NCBI RefSeq assembly: GCF_013359945.1
Contig: NZ_JABWCS010000205.1
Span: forward strand, 62,001 to 126,000
Direction of reading: 5' to 3'
From: Paenibacillus agri
GTDB lineage: Bacteria; Bacillota; Bacilli; Paenibacillales; Paenibacillaceae
DNA: 64,000 bases
The notes beneath the pieces were generated by a model. It did not search any database, was not told where the DNA came from, and worked only from the letters and a program-made list of their open reading frames with translations. Positions 27,226 to 35,996 of the stretch are shown here, piece after piece (positions within the stretch are counted from its first letter, which is position 1; each line of letters begins with the position of its first letter). The translations under genes and the position numbers were made by a program.

Positions 27226-27315
27226 GGAAAAGGATCTTATTAAAAATATAATTATCTATATAAGATGGATTTGATAGTGGCATCTTGATGCTTGTGAGGA
27301 AGTAACGTAGTGGAA

Positions 27316-27423
27316 GTTTGGAACTGGAGAAGCGTCAGCGGTCGTCTTTATCATCAGATTTCATCCGCAAAATGCGGCTTAAATAATAGAAATCTGATGA
27401 TAACAACGATCGGAAGTCCAAAC
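27316..27423 (+). repeat. Structured dispersed repeat, copy 2 (before argG)
   Basis: This 108-base second copy of the element at 19271 has the outer stem GTTTGGA (27316-27322) with TCCAAAC (27417-27423), the middle CGGTCGT with ACGATCG, and the inner TTATCATCAGATTT with AAATCTGATGATAA. At the tip is a CCGCA-AAA-TGCGG hairpin. Compared with copy 1, several pairs change on both sides while the GGAGAAGCGTCAG loop is identical. Confidence 0.75.
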
Positions 27424-27466
27424 ATTCCGCGCAGTTACGACCAGACGCGAGACTTCAAAGGTGCTC

Positions 27467-27477
27467 GTATTCAATAC
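27467..27477. promoter_or_regulatory. Palindrome upstream of argG, possible arginine-repressor half-sites
   Basis: GTATTCAATAC is an exact palindrome around the central C, about 38 bases before the argG start. ATTCA resembles half an ARG box. This is a suggestion only. Confidence 0.25.
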
Positions 27478-27514
27478 ATCTTATATAGCCCACACGAAAG
27501 GAAGTTGCTTGTTC

Positions 27515-28750
27515 ATGGCTAAGGAAAAAATTGTACTCGCCTATTCTGGCGGACTCGATACATCAGTTATTCTGAAATGGCTGAAAGAGACTTATGATGC
27601 GGAGATCATCGCGTTCACAGCCGATATCGGCCAGAAGGAAGAACTCGATGGCTTGGAGGAAAAAGCGCTCGCTACCGGCGCGTCCAAGGTATACATCGAC
27701 GACCTGCGTGATGAATTCGCGAGTGACTTTATCTATCCAATGTTCCAATCGGGCGCGTTGTATGAAGGCCAGTACCTCTTGGGTACGAGTATCGCTCGTC
27801 CACTGATTGCCAAGCGGATGGTGGATATCGCCATCGCTGAAGGCGCAACAGCCATCGCGCATGGCGCGACCGGCAAAGGCAACGATCAGGTGCGTTTTGA
27901 GCTGAATGCTGCTGCATTGGCGCCTGGCATCCAGGTAATTGCACCTTGGCGTCTGGAAGAATTCCGTAACCAGTTCCCGGGCCGTGCGGAAATGATCGCA
28001 TACGCAGAAGCTAATGATATCCCGGTTCAGGCCTCGGCAGCGAAGCCGTATTCCATGGACCGCAACCTGCTGCACATCAGCTATGAGAGCGGCGTACTGG
28101 AAGATCCTTGGTTTGATCCGAGCGCTCCAGAAAACAAAGGGATGTTCCTGCTGAGCAATGCGCCTGAGGATGCACCGGATGAGCCGGAATATCTGGAGCT
28201 TGAATTCCTGAAAGGCGACTGTGTAGCCCTGAATGGCGAGTCATTGTCTCCGCTTCAGGTAATGGAGAAGCTGAACGAACTGGGCGGCAAGCACGGCATC
28301 GGTCGTGTGGATATGGTTGAGAACCGTTTTGTCGGCATGAAGAGCCGCGGCGTCTATGAGACCCCGGGCGGAACCATTCTGTTCACAGCGCATCGGAAAA
28401 TGGAGTCCATCACAATGGACCGCGAGGTCATGAACCTGCGCGACAGCCTGATTACCCGTTACAGCACGTTGGTATACAACGGCTTCTGGTTTGCTCCTGA
28501 GCGCAAGGCGCTGCAAGCATTGGTTACCGAGAGCCAGCAAAACGTCACAGGTACAGTGCGCGTCAAGCTCTACAAAGGCAACATTATCGGTGCCGGCGTG
28601 AAGAGCCCAGTGAGCTTGTACAATCCTGAGATCGCGACTATGGAAGCTGATCCAACGCAGGCTTACGACCAAGGGGATGCAACAGGCTTTATCCGCCTGA
28701 ATGCCCTGCGTCTTAAAGTATCTTCTGGCGTGGCAGAATCGAATAAATAA
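27515..28750 (+). CDS. argG: Argininosuccinate synthase
   Basis: ArgG condenses citrulline and aspartate using ATP. From ATG 27515 the product has 411 residues, starting [17 protein letters not shown], where YSGGLDTS is the PP-loop. [14 protein letters not shown] and the C-terminal signature regions are intact. GAAAGGAAG lies 10 bases upstream. A longer frame from 27461 adds residues not seen in the family and is rejected. It is separated from argF by 289 bases holding the covarying repeat, and pairs with argH downstream, so argGH is probably a second transcription unit. Confidence 0.95.
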   Translation: MAKEKIVLAYSGGLDTSVILKWLKETYDAEIIAFTADIGQKEELDGLEEKALATGASKVYIDDLRDEFASDFIYPMFQSGALYEGQYLLGTSIARPLIAKRMVDIAIAEGATAIAHGATGKGNDQVRFELNAAALAPGIQVIAPWRLEEFRNQFPGRAEMIAYAEANDIPVQASAAKPYSMDRNLLHISYESGVLEDPWFDPSAPENKGMFLLSNAPEDAPDEPEYLELEFLKGDCVALNGESLSPLQVMEKLNELGGKHGIGRVDMVENRFVGMKSRGVYETPGGTILFTAHRKMESITMDREVMNLRDSLITRYSTLVYNGFWFAPERKALQALVTESQQNVTGTVRVKLYKGNIIGAGVKSPVSLYNPEIATMEADPTQAYDQGDATGFIRLNALRLKVSSGVAESNK

Positions 28751-28860
28751 GTAGAGAGTACGTTCAGATAGAGCAATCAAACAAGCGGACCGTTCAGTGG
28801 GCCGTTCCTCCCGCAAGGACAGGAGCGGCTCTCTGGCGTCCAAGGAGGAGGAGTCGACAG

Positions 28861-30276
28861 GTGAGCAAGCTGTGGGGCGGAAGATTTACCAAAGGGACGA
28901 ACAAGCTGGTGGAGGAATATACAGCATCCATCGGGTTTGATAAGGCATTGGCGGAAGAAGATGTGCAGGGCAGTCTGGCCCATGTCACCATGCTGGGCAA
29001 ATGCGGAATTTTGCCGCAGGAGGATGTTGAGACGATCAAGGCGGGTTTGAACAAAGTGCTGGATAAGGTTCGTGCGGGAGAGGTCGTTTTCTCGGTATCG
29101 GATGAAGACATTCACATGAACATTGAGAAGCATTTGATTGAAGAAATCGGTCCAGTCGGCGGCAAGCTGCATACCGGACGTAGCCGTAACGACCAAGTGG
29201 CGACGGATATGCATCTTTATCTGCGCAACCGCGTGGTGGAATTGGTGGGCCTACTCCACAACCTTCAGGAATCCCTGATTGAGCAGGCAAAAGATAATGT
29301 AGAGACGATTATCCCTGGCTACACGCATTTGCAGCGGGCACAACCGATTCTGTTCGCCCATCATTTGCTGGCCTATGTGTCCATGTTCCGCCGCGATGCG
29401 GAGCGCCTGACGGATAGCTACAAACGGATCAATGTGCTGCCGCTGGGAGCAGGTGCGCTGGCGGGAACGACGTTCCCGATCGACCGTCATTTTGTGGCGG
29501 AGCAGCTCGGCTTTGACAGTGTGTACGAGAACAGTCTGGATGCTGTCAGCGACCGCGACTTTATCGTAGAGTTTCTGGCCAATGCTTCGCTTGTGATGAC
29601 ACATTTGTCTCGGCTGAGTGAGGAACTGGTACTGTGGAGCAGCACTGAGTTCAGCTTCGTCGAACTGGATGATGCCTTCTGCACCGGCAGCAGTATCATG
29701 CCGCAGAAGAAAAATCCCGATGTTCCGGAACTGGTCCGGGGCAAAACAGGCCGCGTATACGGCAACCTGATCGGTCTGTTGACCGTGCTGAAGTCGCTTC
29801 CGCTGGCCTATAATAAGGACATGCAGGAAGACAAGGAAGGCATGTTCGATACGGTGACTACATTGACAGGGGCGCTGCAGTTGTTCGCTCCAATGATCGC
29901 TACGATGAAGGTGAACAAAGGCCGCATGCGCGAAGCGGTGAACACCGACTTCTCCAACGCGACCGATATCGCCGATTTCCTGGTGGGCAAAGGATTGCCG
30001 TTCCGTCAGGCACATGAAGTCATCGGCAAGACTGTGTTGTACTGTATCAACGAGGGCAAGTTCCTGCTGGATCTCACGCTCGATGAGTTCAAGCAATTCT
30101 CGCCGTTGTTCGATGAGAGCATCTATGCGGTACTGCAGCCGGAAGCTGTTGTGAACGCACGTAATGTATACGGTGGCACAGCTACCGTGCAGGTGAAGGC
30201 TGCCATCGAACGGGCCGAAGCTGCCCTGCATGAAGCGAATGAGTGGGTTGTAAAGCACGGCAACGCTGTTTTGTAG
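28861..30276 (+). CDS. argH: Argininosuccinate lyase
   Basis: ArgH cleaves argininosuccinate to arginine and fumarate. This 471-residue member of the fumarase/aspartase superfamily carries the signature [12 protein letters not shown] near residue 278, with [13 protein letters not shown] and the [10 protein letters not shown] motif. The start is GTG 28861 preceded by AAGGAGGAGGAG. It follows argG by 110 bases. Within that gap GCCGTTCCT and AGGAGCGGC form a hairpin without a T tract. A 357-codon antisense frame lies across it and is a coding shadow. The terminator at 30328 ends the unit. Confidence 0.96.
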   Translation: MSKLWGGRFTKGTNKLVEEYTASIGFDKALAEEDVQGSLAHVTMLGKCGILPQEDVETIKAGLNKVLDKVRAGEVVFSVSDEDIHMNIEKHLIEEIGPVGGKLHTGRSRNDQVATDMHLYLRNRVVELVGLLHNLQESLIEQAKDNVETIIPGYTHLQRAQPILFAHHLLAYVSMFRRDAERLTDSYKRINVLPLGAGALAGTTFPIDRHFVAEQLGFDSVYENSLDAVSDRDFIVEFLANASLVMTHLSRLSEELVLWSSTEFSFVELDDAFCTGSSIMPQKKNPDVPELVRGKTGRVYGNLIGLLTVLKSLPLAYNKDMQEDKEGMFDTVTTLTGALQLFAPMIATMKVNKGRMREAVNTDFSNATDIADFLVGKGLPFRQAHEVIGKTVLYCINEGKFLLDLTLDEFKQFSPLFDESIYAVLQPEAVVNARNVYGGTATVQVKAAIERAEAALHEANEWVVKHGNAVL

Positions 30277-30327
30277 GTTGTTATTACAGATGACCCTACG
30301 ATAGGCGCGAATATTCCTGAACATGAC

Positions 30328-30378
30328 AAAGACTGTCTATCCCTGGCTACTGGAGCACGGGAGAGACAGTCTTTTTTT
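30328..30378. terminator. Terminator between argH and the convergent esterase gene
   Basis: AAAGACTGTCT (30328-30338) pairs with AGACAGTCTTT (30364-30374), followed by T7 on the plus strand. An A-run precedes the stem, so it could also act on the minus strand. Confidence 0.85.
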
Positions 30379-30394
30379 GCAAAATAAAATCTAT

Positions 30395-31174
30395 TTATTT
30401 GAGTGGCAGCCAGGCCAGCACATCGCGGATCTTGGCATCCCAATAACCCCATTCATGCTCTCCTGGGCCTTCGTCGTAAGTTAGCGACAGAGAAGTCTTA
30501 CGGCAGGCGTCCCGGAATGACAGATTGTTCTCATACAGAAAGTCCTCTGTTCCACAGCATTGATAAAAGGCCGGTTTCGGCCCTTGTGATTGATCTAGTT
30601 CCTTCAAGAGCCACAGGAGATCGTCTGGTGTGCCTGCAACGTCTTTTTCGCCGAAAATCATCTGATACCCTCTCTTGGCAGCCGGATCATCCGTATTTTT
30701 GAAATGCTGTGCGATATCCAGTGAACCTGACAGACTGGCCACGGCTGCGAAGCTTTCGGGCTTGCGCAGTCCTAACTTGAATGCCCCATAGCCGCCCATA
30801 GATAATCCCGCTACAAAGTTGTCCTCACGTTTATGCGAGAGTGGAAAAAAGGAGCGTGCCAGCGCAGGTAATTCCTCGCTGATGAAGGTCCAGTATTGGC
30901 CACCCATGGCCATATCTGTATAAAAGCTGTGATGCACCTGGGGCATCACCACTGCAATCCCCATTTCAGCAACATATCGTTCGATCGAGCTCCGGCGTAG
31001 CCAGATGGAGTCGTCATCCGACAAGCCGTGCAATAAGTACAACGTAGGGTGCAGCTCACCACGCGTTACATTGCTCATGCCGATCTGTGAGGTTGTTTTT
31101 TGCGGCAAAATAACAGTCATGGAGGTGCTGAGACCTAACACTTCCGAATAAAATCTACATTCAATTAAAGCCAT
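30395..31174 (-). CDS. Alpha/beta-hydrolase esterase (EstA/FrmB-like)
   Basis: This 259-residue protein starts MALIECRFYS at 31172-31174, which has GGAGGAGG upstream; the longer frame to 31195 includes that ribosome site and is rejected. The hydrolase fold shows LYLLHGLSDD (oxyanion region), the nucleophile elbow GLSMGG with Ser125, a likely acid in GTEDFLYE and His in GEHEWGYWD. This pattern is shared by tributyrin esterases and S-formylglutathione hydrolase-like proteins. No signal peptide, so it is cytosolic. The substrate cannot be told; short-chain acyl esters are usual. It is a stand-alone gene on the minus strand. Confidence 0.85.
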   Translation of the reverse strand: MALIECRFYSEVLGLSTSMTVILPQKTTSQIGMSNVTRGELHPTLYLLHGLSDDDSIWLRRSSIERYVAEMGIAVVMPQVHHSFYTDMAMGGQYWTFISEELPALARSFFPLSHKREDNFVAGLSMGGYGAFKLGLRKPESFAAVASLSGSLDIAQHFKNTDDPAAKRGYQMIFGEKDVAGTPDDLLWLLKELDQSQGPKPAFYQCCGTEDFLYENNLSFRDACRKTSLSLTYDEGPGEHEWGYWDAKIRDVLAWLPLK

Positions 31175-31347
31175 TGTATATCCTCCTCCCAGCACAAATC
31201 ATAGCATAGTCCCCAAATGGTATGGAACATCGAAAGCTCTGATTAGCGTTTTCATTGGCTCATGGATTGGGTATTTTAGCTTACGGGGTGTAATAAGCAT
31301 CTTTAAGCGCACTTTTATGACTAATTTTGAAAAGGAGGAAATACAAG

Positions 31348-31947
31348 ATGAATAAAAAATGGATGATTGGCACATTGGCTCTTTCCCTTGGACTACTGTC
31401 GGCCGGAGGAGGGGCGATAGCCGCTTCGACACCTACAGCAAACACTATAGCAAAAACGGTGGGGGCCTCGATACCAGGCAAGGAAGGTCCGGCAACGATT
31501 AACAATTTGACCGAGAAAAGCATCATTCCGCTACTAGTACATGCGCAGGCTATCTTTTCCTATGCCAGCCAGGGCGGGGGCGATTACAAACGGGAGATTT
31601 TTCAGTACAAAGGCGACGAATACCGTTATCTCTCCAGCGACATTGGAACAGAGCAGAAACTGCTGAATTACATAAAAAAGGCATTTACCCACAATGCAGC
31701 GGTTTATTATGCCCGGTCACAATTTATGGATCATGAAGGACGGATGACACAAGTGAACCGGGATTATGGGACATCACTGGATTTTGGAAAGGCTACTGCC
31801 CGGATGGTCTCCAAAAATGCGTTATCCGCAGTATTTGAATTGACAGTTCCCTATAAGAATCAAGGGGCTAACAAGGATGTAATCGTAAAGCTGAAGAAGG
31901 TGGAGGGATACTGGAGGATTGATGTGTCACCTAATGCGCTTTTTTAA
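31348..31947 (+). CDS. iseA: Secreted IseA-like inhibitor of DL-endopeptidase autolysins
   Basis: This 199-residue protein has a signal peptide (MNKKWMIGTLALSLGLL ... ending AIAAS). The mature part carries the blocks of the IseA/YoeB family: GGGDYKREIFQYKGDEYRYL, then IGTEQKLLNYIKKAFTHNAA, DYGTSLDFGKATARMVSK and GYWRIDVSPNALF at the end. In B. subtilis IseA binds the NlpC/P60 domains of LytE, LytF and CwlO and blocks them. AAGGAGG precedes ATG 31348; the longer frame from 31327 only encodes that site. Its place a few genes from ftsEX and an M23 hydrolase fits control of wall hydrolysis. The family assignment was made by eye and is fairly confident. Confidence 0.75.
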   Translation: MNKKWMIGTLALSLGLLSAGGGAIAASTPTANTIAKTVGASIPGKEGPATINNLTEKSIIPLLVHAQAIFSYASQGGGDYKREIFQYKGDEYRYLSSDIGTEQKLLNYIKKAFTHNAAVYYARSQFMDHEGRMTQVNRDYGTSLDFGKATARMVSKNALSAVFELTVPYKNQGANKDVIVKLKKVEGYWRIDVSPNALF

Positions 31948-31986
31948 AAGAGAGACTGCAGTGGAGAGCGGAGAATAGGCAGTACA

Positions 31987-32018
31987 AATAAAAAAAGCTC
32001 TACTGCAGGCAGCGGAGC
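31987..32018 (-). terminator. Terminator of the CBS-domain gene
   Basis: On the minus strand GCTC..CTGC pairs with GCAG..GAGC, followed by a run of seven T. It overlaps the gene's stop. Confidence 0.65.
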
Positions 32019-32407
32019 AGATCGGACGGATAGGCAACGCCGGCATATTTTCCGTTACGAGTGACAATCACGCAATCATCCTTGGATTCATCCGGACGGT
32101 TGGTAGCCGCCGCCATCACGGTCTCCAGAGGGGCTTCAATGTCCAGCATTAGCGGAGTCTTGTTCATCAGCTTCAGAACTGGTTCGCCGTAGAAGGGATC
32201 TGCGCCCATCCGGCCGGTAGCACGTAGGAAGAAACGTTCACTCATTAGCAGTCCCAACGGTTCGTTAGCTGCGTTACAGACGACAATGCTTTTGGCTTCG
32301 GGATGCTGGAACATCACGCGCAGCGTTTCGCGGCAAGTACGGGAAGCATAGACAGCGGGCTCAGTGCGAATCAGTCCTGCAAGATCATTGATAACAGCTG
32401 TAGTCAT
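32000..32407 (-). CDS. CBS-domain pair protein
   Basis: This 135-residue protein is made of two CBS motifs (about 5-65: ASRTCRETLRVMFQHPEAKSIVVCNAANEPLGLLM; about 75-132: MNKTPLMLDIEAPLETVMAAATNRPDESKDDCVIV). Stand-alone CBS pairs bind adenosyl nucleotides such as AMP, ATP or c-di-AMP and act as sensors; the partner is unknown. AAGGATGAC precedes the ATG. It is monocistronic with its own terminator. No catalytic domain is attached. Confidence 0.85.
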   Translation of the reverse strand: MTTAVINDLAGLIRTEPAVYASRTCRETLRVMFQHPEAKSIVVCNAANEPLGLLMSERFFLRATGRMGADPFYGEPVLKLMNKTPLMLDIEAPLETVMAAATNRPDESKDDCVIVTRNGKYAGVAYPSDLLRCLQ

Positions 32408-32528
32408 TCTAAGTCATCCTTTCGAAATCGGGTGTATTCCTACTGTACTCCTGAATCGTAAACTGCGATGGTTCTCTGCGTAATGTACCCGTAAAAACAG
32501 GCAGACTGCATGTACACGAATATGAAAA

Positions 32529-32565
32529 TAAAACGGTCGAACCTTCACGGGTCCGGCCGTTTTTG
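32529..32565. terminator. Bidirectional terminator-like hairpin
   Basis: AAAACGG..ACC pairs with GGT..CCGTTTT around TTCAC and is flanked by A and T runs. The region 32408-32696 holds nothing else recognisable except this hairpin, which would end the minus-strand VanW transcript. Confidence 0.65.
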
Positions 32566-32696
32566 ATAGATGTGATAAGCGCCCTGCATATCGCCTGGCG
32601 CAATCAAAGCAATTACGATGGCTGCGGTGCGCGTTATGGTGCTGCGGCTGCTGCGGATGACGTTCTAGTAAGGGCTGGTGCCGTGGCTGTTAGTTA

Positions 32697-34127
32697 CTAT
32701 TGACTGCTGCGCACGCCATCCTCCATAAAAGGACGCTCTGTAGCTTCTGGAGTCGGGTTCCGGCCCGCCCCGGGTTGATTGGCCGCGATGAGTCGTTTTT
32801 GCGCGGGGTAGACGTCGCGGGACAATTGGGTAGTCTCCACGGCTTTGCCATCCACATAGCGGGTGATGTGAGTCTCGACTACATATCCTGTTTTACCCTG
32901 CTGGATTACACGGGAGCTTCCAGGCGACAGAGAGGCATCGCGAATGAAAACATCCTTCGGTGGCAGAATCTCCACCGTTTTCGACTGGATATCATAGCTG
33001 ATATTCTTAGGGAACGTGCCGAATAGCTTAACAGTCAAGGCACGCCCCTGAACCTCGGCTTGGATAATGATGTACTTGCCGGTATTATTCCGAAACCGGA
33101 AGTTGATATATCCTTCGGCGAACGTAGCGTCCTGTCCTTTTGGCAAATAATTGACGGGGACGGAATGATTGCGCCGCTCCACAATCTCAAGTCCAGTACG
33201 CAGCGCAGCGTTGTACAGTGTACTGGATACCTGACAAATTCCGCCGCCCATGCCGGGCTGCAGCCTGCCGCCGACGATGACCGGCGCTTCCCGGAAGCCA
33301 TATTCCTGACGGGCTTTTTCAATGGCTTTGCCATAATCAAACACAGCATCTGGCGGGAGAATGGTTCCGTTAACGGCTTTGGCAGCGGCATCTACGTTAT
33401 GTGTACGGCCGGGTCCGCTGCTGCCGAGGGAAGTGCTGAATTGTGTGATTTTCCGCTCGATACCCTGATCTTTTAATTCTTTCAGGGTGATCGCTGGCTC
33501 CAGCACGGTTAAGGGGACTTCCAGAATAAGGGGATTATTCTGTAGATCCTCCAGCTGTTGGAAGTCTGTAGGGACTGCTGCCAGCAAAGTAGTCTCCAGG
33601 GCGGTCCAGTTCACCTCGCGTGAATTAGTTCCCGGTGTGTAGACCACCTGGTCGCCAGGGGTAATGACCCGGGTGGCATCCACCGGGACGCCGAAGGCGG
33701 ATCTCTCCCATGCGGGGCTGAGAATATCTTTGAGCTGTTTGATATCCAGACGAGAGGCTAGGCTCCAACTACGGGGAAAGTTGCGGCGGGCGTTGAAGCG
33801 GTCCCACAGATTTCCTTCCTTAAGCCCCTGGAGGGCTTGCAGGAAAGCCGGGGCTTTGTAGGTTAACCCGGCCTGCTTTAGGGTGGGCGAAAGATCCGCA
33901 GCGCCATCCGCCTTCAGAATAAGGGGAAGGGCTTCGAGTGCGCGAAGCCGCTGCTCTAGACCGGATTGAACATCATCGATATTCATGCCGCCAATCTCCC
34001 AGCCGGCAAGGTTGATTTCGTCAGGCAATGTGCGCTGACTCGTATAGAGTTGAAGCCCGCCGATGACAAGCGAACCTACTAATATAAGGCTGATCAATGC
34101 AATGAGAGCTGCGTGGATTTTTTTCAT
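32697..34127 (-). CDS. VanW-family cell-wall protein with peptidoglycan-binding-like domain
   Basis: This 476-residue protein has an N-terminal membrane anchor (about 5-27). A putative peptidoglycan-binding region follows (about 50-200: LPDEINLAGWEIGGMNIDD), then the VanW domain (about 235-365: FSTSLGSSGPGRTHNVDAAA, GGGICQVSSTLYNAAL, RRNHSVPVNYLPKGQDATF). The C-terminal G5-like segment (about 380-450) is rich in charged residues. VanW proteins (YoaR relatives) are common in Bacillota envelopes; the biochemical role is not established. AGGAGATTCCT precedes the ATG. It is divergent from ftsE. Confidence 0.85.
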   Translation of the reverse strand: MKKIHAALIALISLILVGSLVIGGLQLYTSQRTLPDEINLAGWEIGGMNIDDVQSGLEQRLRALEALPLILKADGAADLSPTLKQAGLTYKAPAFLQALQGLKEGNLWDRFNARRNFPRSWSLASRLDIKQLKDILSPAWERSAFGVPVDATRVITPGDQVVYTPGTNSREVNWTALETTLLAAVPTDFQQLEDLQNNPLILEVPLTVLEPAITLKELKDQGIERKITQFSTSLGSSGPGRTHNVDAAAKAVNGTILPPDAVFDYGKAIEKARQEYGFREAPVIVGGRLQPGMGGGICQVSSTLYNAALRTGLEIVERRNHSVPVNYLPKGQDATFAEGYINFRFRNNTGKYIIIQAEVQGRALTVKLFGTFPKNISYDIQSKTVEILPPKDVFIRDASLSPGSSRVIQQGKTGYVVETHITRYVDGKAVETTQLSRDVYPAQKRLIAANQPGAGRNPTPEATERPFMEDGVRSSQ

Positions 34128-34334
34128 AGGAATCTCCTCTTAAGGGGTTGAATTGGTTAGGAAAGCCGTGATATTTCAAGTATATGTGCGGTCAATGTAA
34201 AACTTTCGGGTACTCAAGCCCTATCGGATTTGTTACAATAGAGACGCCTGCTGTAAAGTGCAGTTTATGGAAGTCTGGGCTGGACCCTGTCGAAGACTTC
34301 ACGGCGGAATATGTCATAATCGGGAAGTGATAGA

Positions 34335-35021
34335 GTGATTGAAATGCAGGATGTATGGAAGACGTACCCCAATGGCACTCATGCGCTGCAGGGCGTGTCC
34401 GTCAAGATTGATCGAAACGAATTCGTATATGTTGTCGGTCCGTCTGGCGCTGGGAAGTCGACTTTCATGAAATTAATTTATAGAGAAGAGATGCCGACCA
34501 AAGGTCAGATTTCCGTGGGCGGTTTCAATATAGGCAAGCTCAAACCGCGCAAAATCCCTTATGTGCGCCGGAACATTGGCGTAATCTTTCAGGATTTTCG
34601 GCTGCTCCCGAAGCTGACGGCCTTTGAGAACGTTGCTTTTGCAATGGAGGTTATTGAAGCGCCGAAGAAAATTATCAAGAAGCGGGTCAATGAAGTACTA
34701 GATCTGGTCGGTCTGAAGAACAAAGCCAACCGCGAGCCTTCACAGCTCTCTGGCGGTGAGCAGCAGCGGATAGCCATTGCCCGGGCGATCGTTAATAATC
34801 CGTCGGTTATTATTGCGGACGAGCCGACGGGTAACCTTGACCCAGAGACCTCCTGGGATATTATGCAGCTGCTGGACGAGATCAATTTTCGTGGCACTAC
34901 GATTGTCATGGCTACGCATAACCGTGACATTGTTAACAAAATGCGCAAGCGGGTTCTGGCCATCGAGAACGGCAACATTGTGAGAGACCAAGTGAGAGGG
35001 GAATACGGTTATGAGTTTTAA
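34335..35021 (+). CDS. ftsE: Cell-division ABC ATPase FtsE
   Basis: This 228-residue ATPase partners FtsX in a membrane complex that activates peptidoglycan hydrolases at the wall. Walker A is GPSGAGKST at 35-43, the Q-loop lies in [10 protein letters not shown], the signature is LSGGEQQR and Walker B is [13 protein letters not shown]. The start is GTG 34335 with GGGAAG upstream; ATG 34344 is an alternative. It overlaps ftsX by 11 bases. Upstream TACAAT at 34234-34239 may be a -10 box. Confidence 0.95.
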   Translation: MIEMQDVWKTYPNGTHALQGVSVKIDRNEFVYVVGPSGAGKSTFMKLIYREEMPTKGQISVGGFNIGKLKPRKIPYVRRNIGVIFQDFRLLPKLTAFENVAFAMEVIEAPKKIIKKRVNEVLDLVGLKNKANREPSQLSGGEQQRIAIARAIVNNPSVIIADEPTGNLDPETSWDIMQLLDEINFRGTTIVMATHNRDIVNKMRKRVLAIENGNIVRDQVRGEYGYEF

Positions 35022-35925
35022 GACCTTCTTGCGACACGTGCGGGAAGGCTTCAAAAACGTATTCCGCAACGGCTGGATGTCCATAGCCTCCATTACCTCG
35101 ATTGTCGTCTCGTTGTTCGTGCTAGGTGTCTTTATTCTGCTTGTACTTAATGTGAACGCTATCGCCGATAAGGCGGACAGTCAGGTCCAGATCAATGTGC
35201 ATCTGGCGCTTAACACCGACCAGAAGCTACGTGAGACGGTGGAGAATGAGATCGGCAGCATGCCGGAGGTCAGCAAGATTACTTTTGTCTCCAAGGAGCA
35301 GGGTCTCAAGGAATTCCGTGAAGATATGGGTGCGGACGCCGCCGAACTTCTTGAAGGGTTCGATGAGGACAACAATCCGCTGCCGGACAAGCTGGTAATA
35401 GAAGTCATTGAGCCGACCACTGTCCCTTTTGTGGCTGAGAAAATCCAGGCGCTGAACGAGACTCACGAAGAGCAGCCTATTTATAAAGTCAATTACGGAA
35501 AAGGCTCGATCGAGACGCTGTTTAAAGTGACGCGTGCCGTGCGCAATATTGGTTTTATTTTTGTAGCAGGACTGGGCCTGATGTCCATGTTCCTGATCTC
35601 CAACACGATTCGCGTAACCATTTTGGCCCGTCGCAAAGAGATCGGCATTATGAAGCTGGTTGGAGCGACAAATTATTTTATTCGCTGGCCTTTCTTTATA
35701 GAAGGGGCACTGATCGGATTAATTGGTTCACTGGTTACCTCAGGCCTGCTGTACGCAGGTTACACCAGTCTGTTGTCTTCTGTGCAGGGTGACCCGATGC
35801 TGGGGCTGAAGCTGATTCCGTTCGGTGAGATCTGGATGCTACTGTGTGGTCTGTTGGTTGGACTGGGTATGCTGATCGGCATTTGGGGAAGTACCGTGTC
35901 CATTCGCAAGTTCTTGAAGGTATAA
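35011..35925 (+). CDS. ftsX: Cell-division ABC permease FtsX
   Basis: This 304-residue four-pass membrane protein has a cytosolic N-tail, then TM1 (about 22-45). A large extracellular loop (about 50-165, with FVSKEQGLKEFREDMG) contacts hydrolases or their adaptors, and three more TMs follow near 175-300 (IGIMKLVGATNYFIRWPFFIEGALIG). In B. subtilis FtsEX activates CwlO. In this genome the M23/coiled-coil protein encoded directly downstream is the best candidate target. It is coupled to ftsE. Confidence 0.95.
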   Translation: MSFKTFLRHVREGFKNVFRNGWMSIASITSIVVSLFVLGVFILLVLNVNAIADKADSQVQINVHLALNTDQKLRETVENEIGSMPEVSKITFVSKEQGLKEFREDMGADAAELLEGFDEDNNPLPDKLVIEVIEPTTVPFVAEKIQALNETHEEQPIYKVNYGKGSIETLFKVTRAVRNIGFIFVAGLGLMSMFLISNTIRVTILARRKEIGIMKLVGATNYFIRWPFFIEGALIGLIGSLVTSGLLYAGYTSLLSSVQGDPMLGLKLIPFGEIWMLLCGLLVGLGMLIGIWGSTVSIRKFLKV

Positions 35926-35996
35926 CGAGATTTCGAAGGTTCAAGTCTGGCTTTTTATTTTAATTTTGATTTTGGATAAAGGATGGGGAGTGCGAG

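Noticed and set aside
27226..27514. T-box or arginine riboswitch before argG
   Set aside because: No T-box AGGGTGGNACCGCG-like sequence was seen. The structured part is the dispersed repeat also found before prfB.
29251..30324. 357-codon antisense frame opposite argH
   Set aside because: It is a mirror of codon bias in a certain gene and shows no recognisable protein feature.
33060..33476. 138-codon plus-strand frame inside the VanW gene
   Set aside because: It is opposite the conserved VanW domain, with no family resemblance or promoter.
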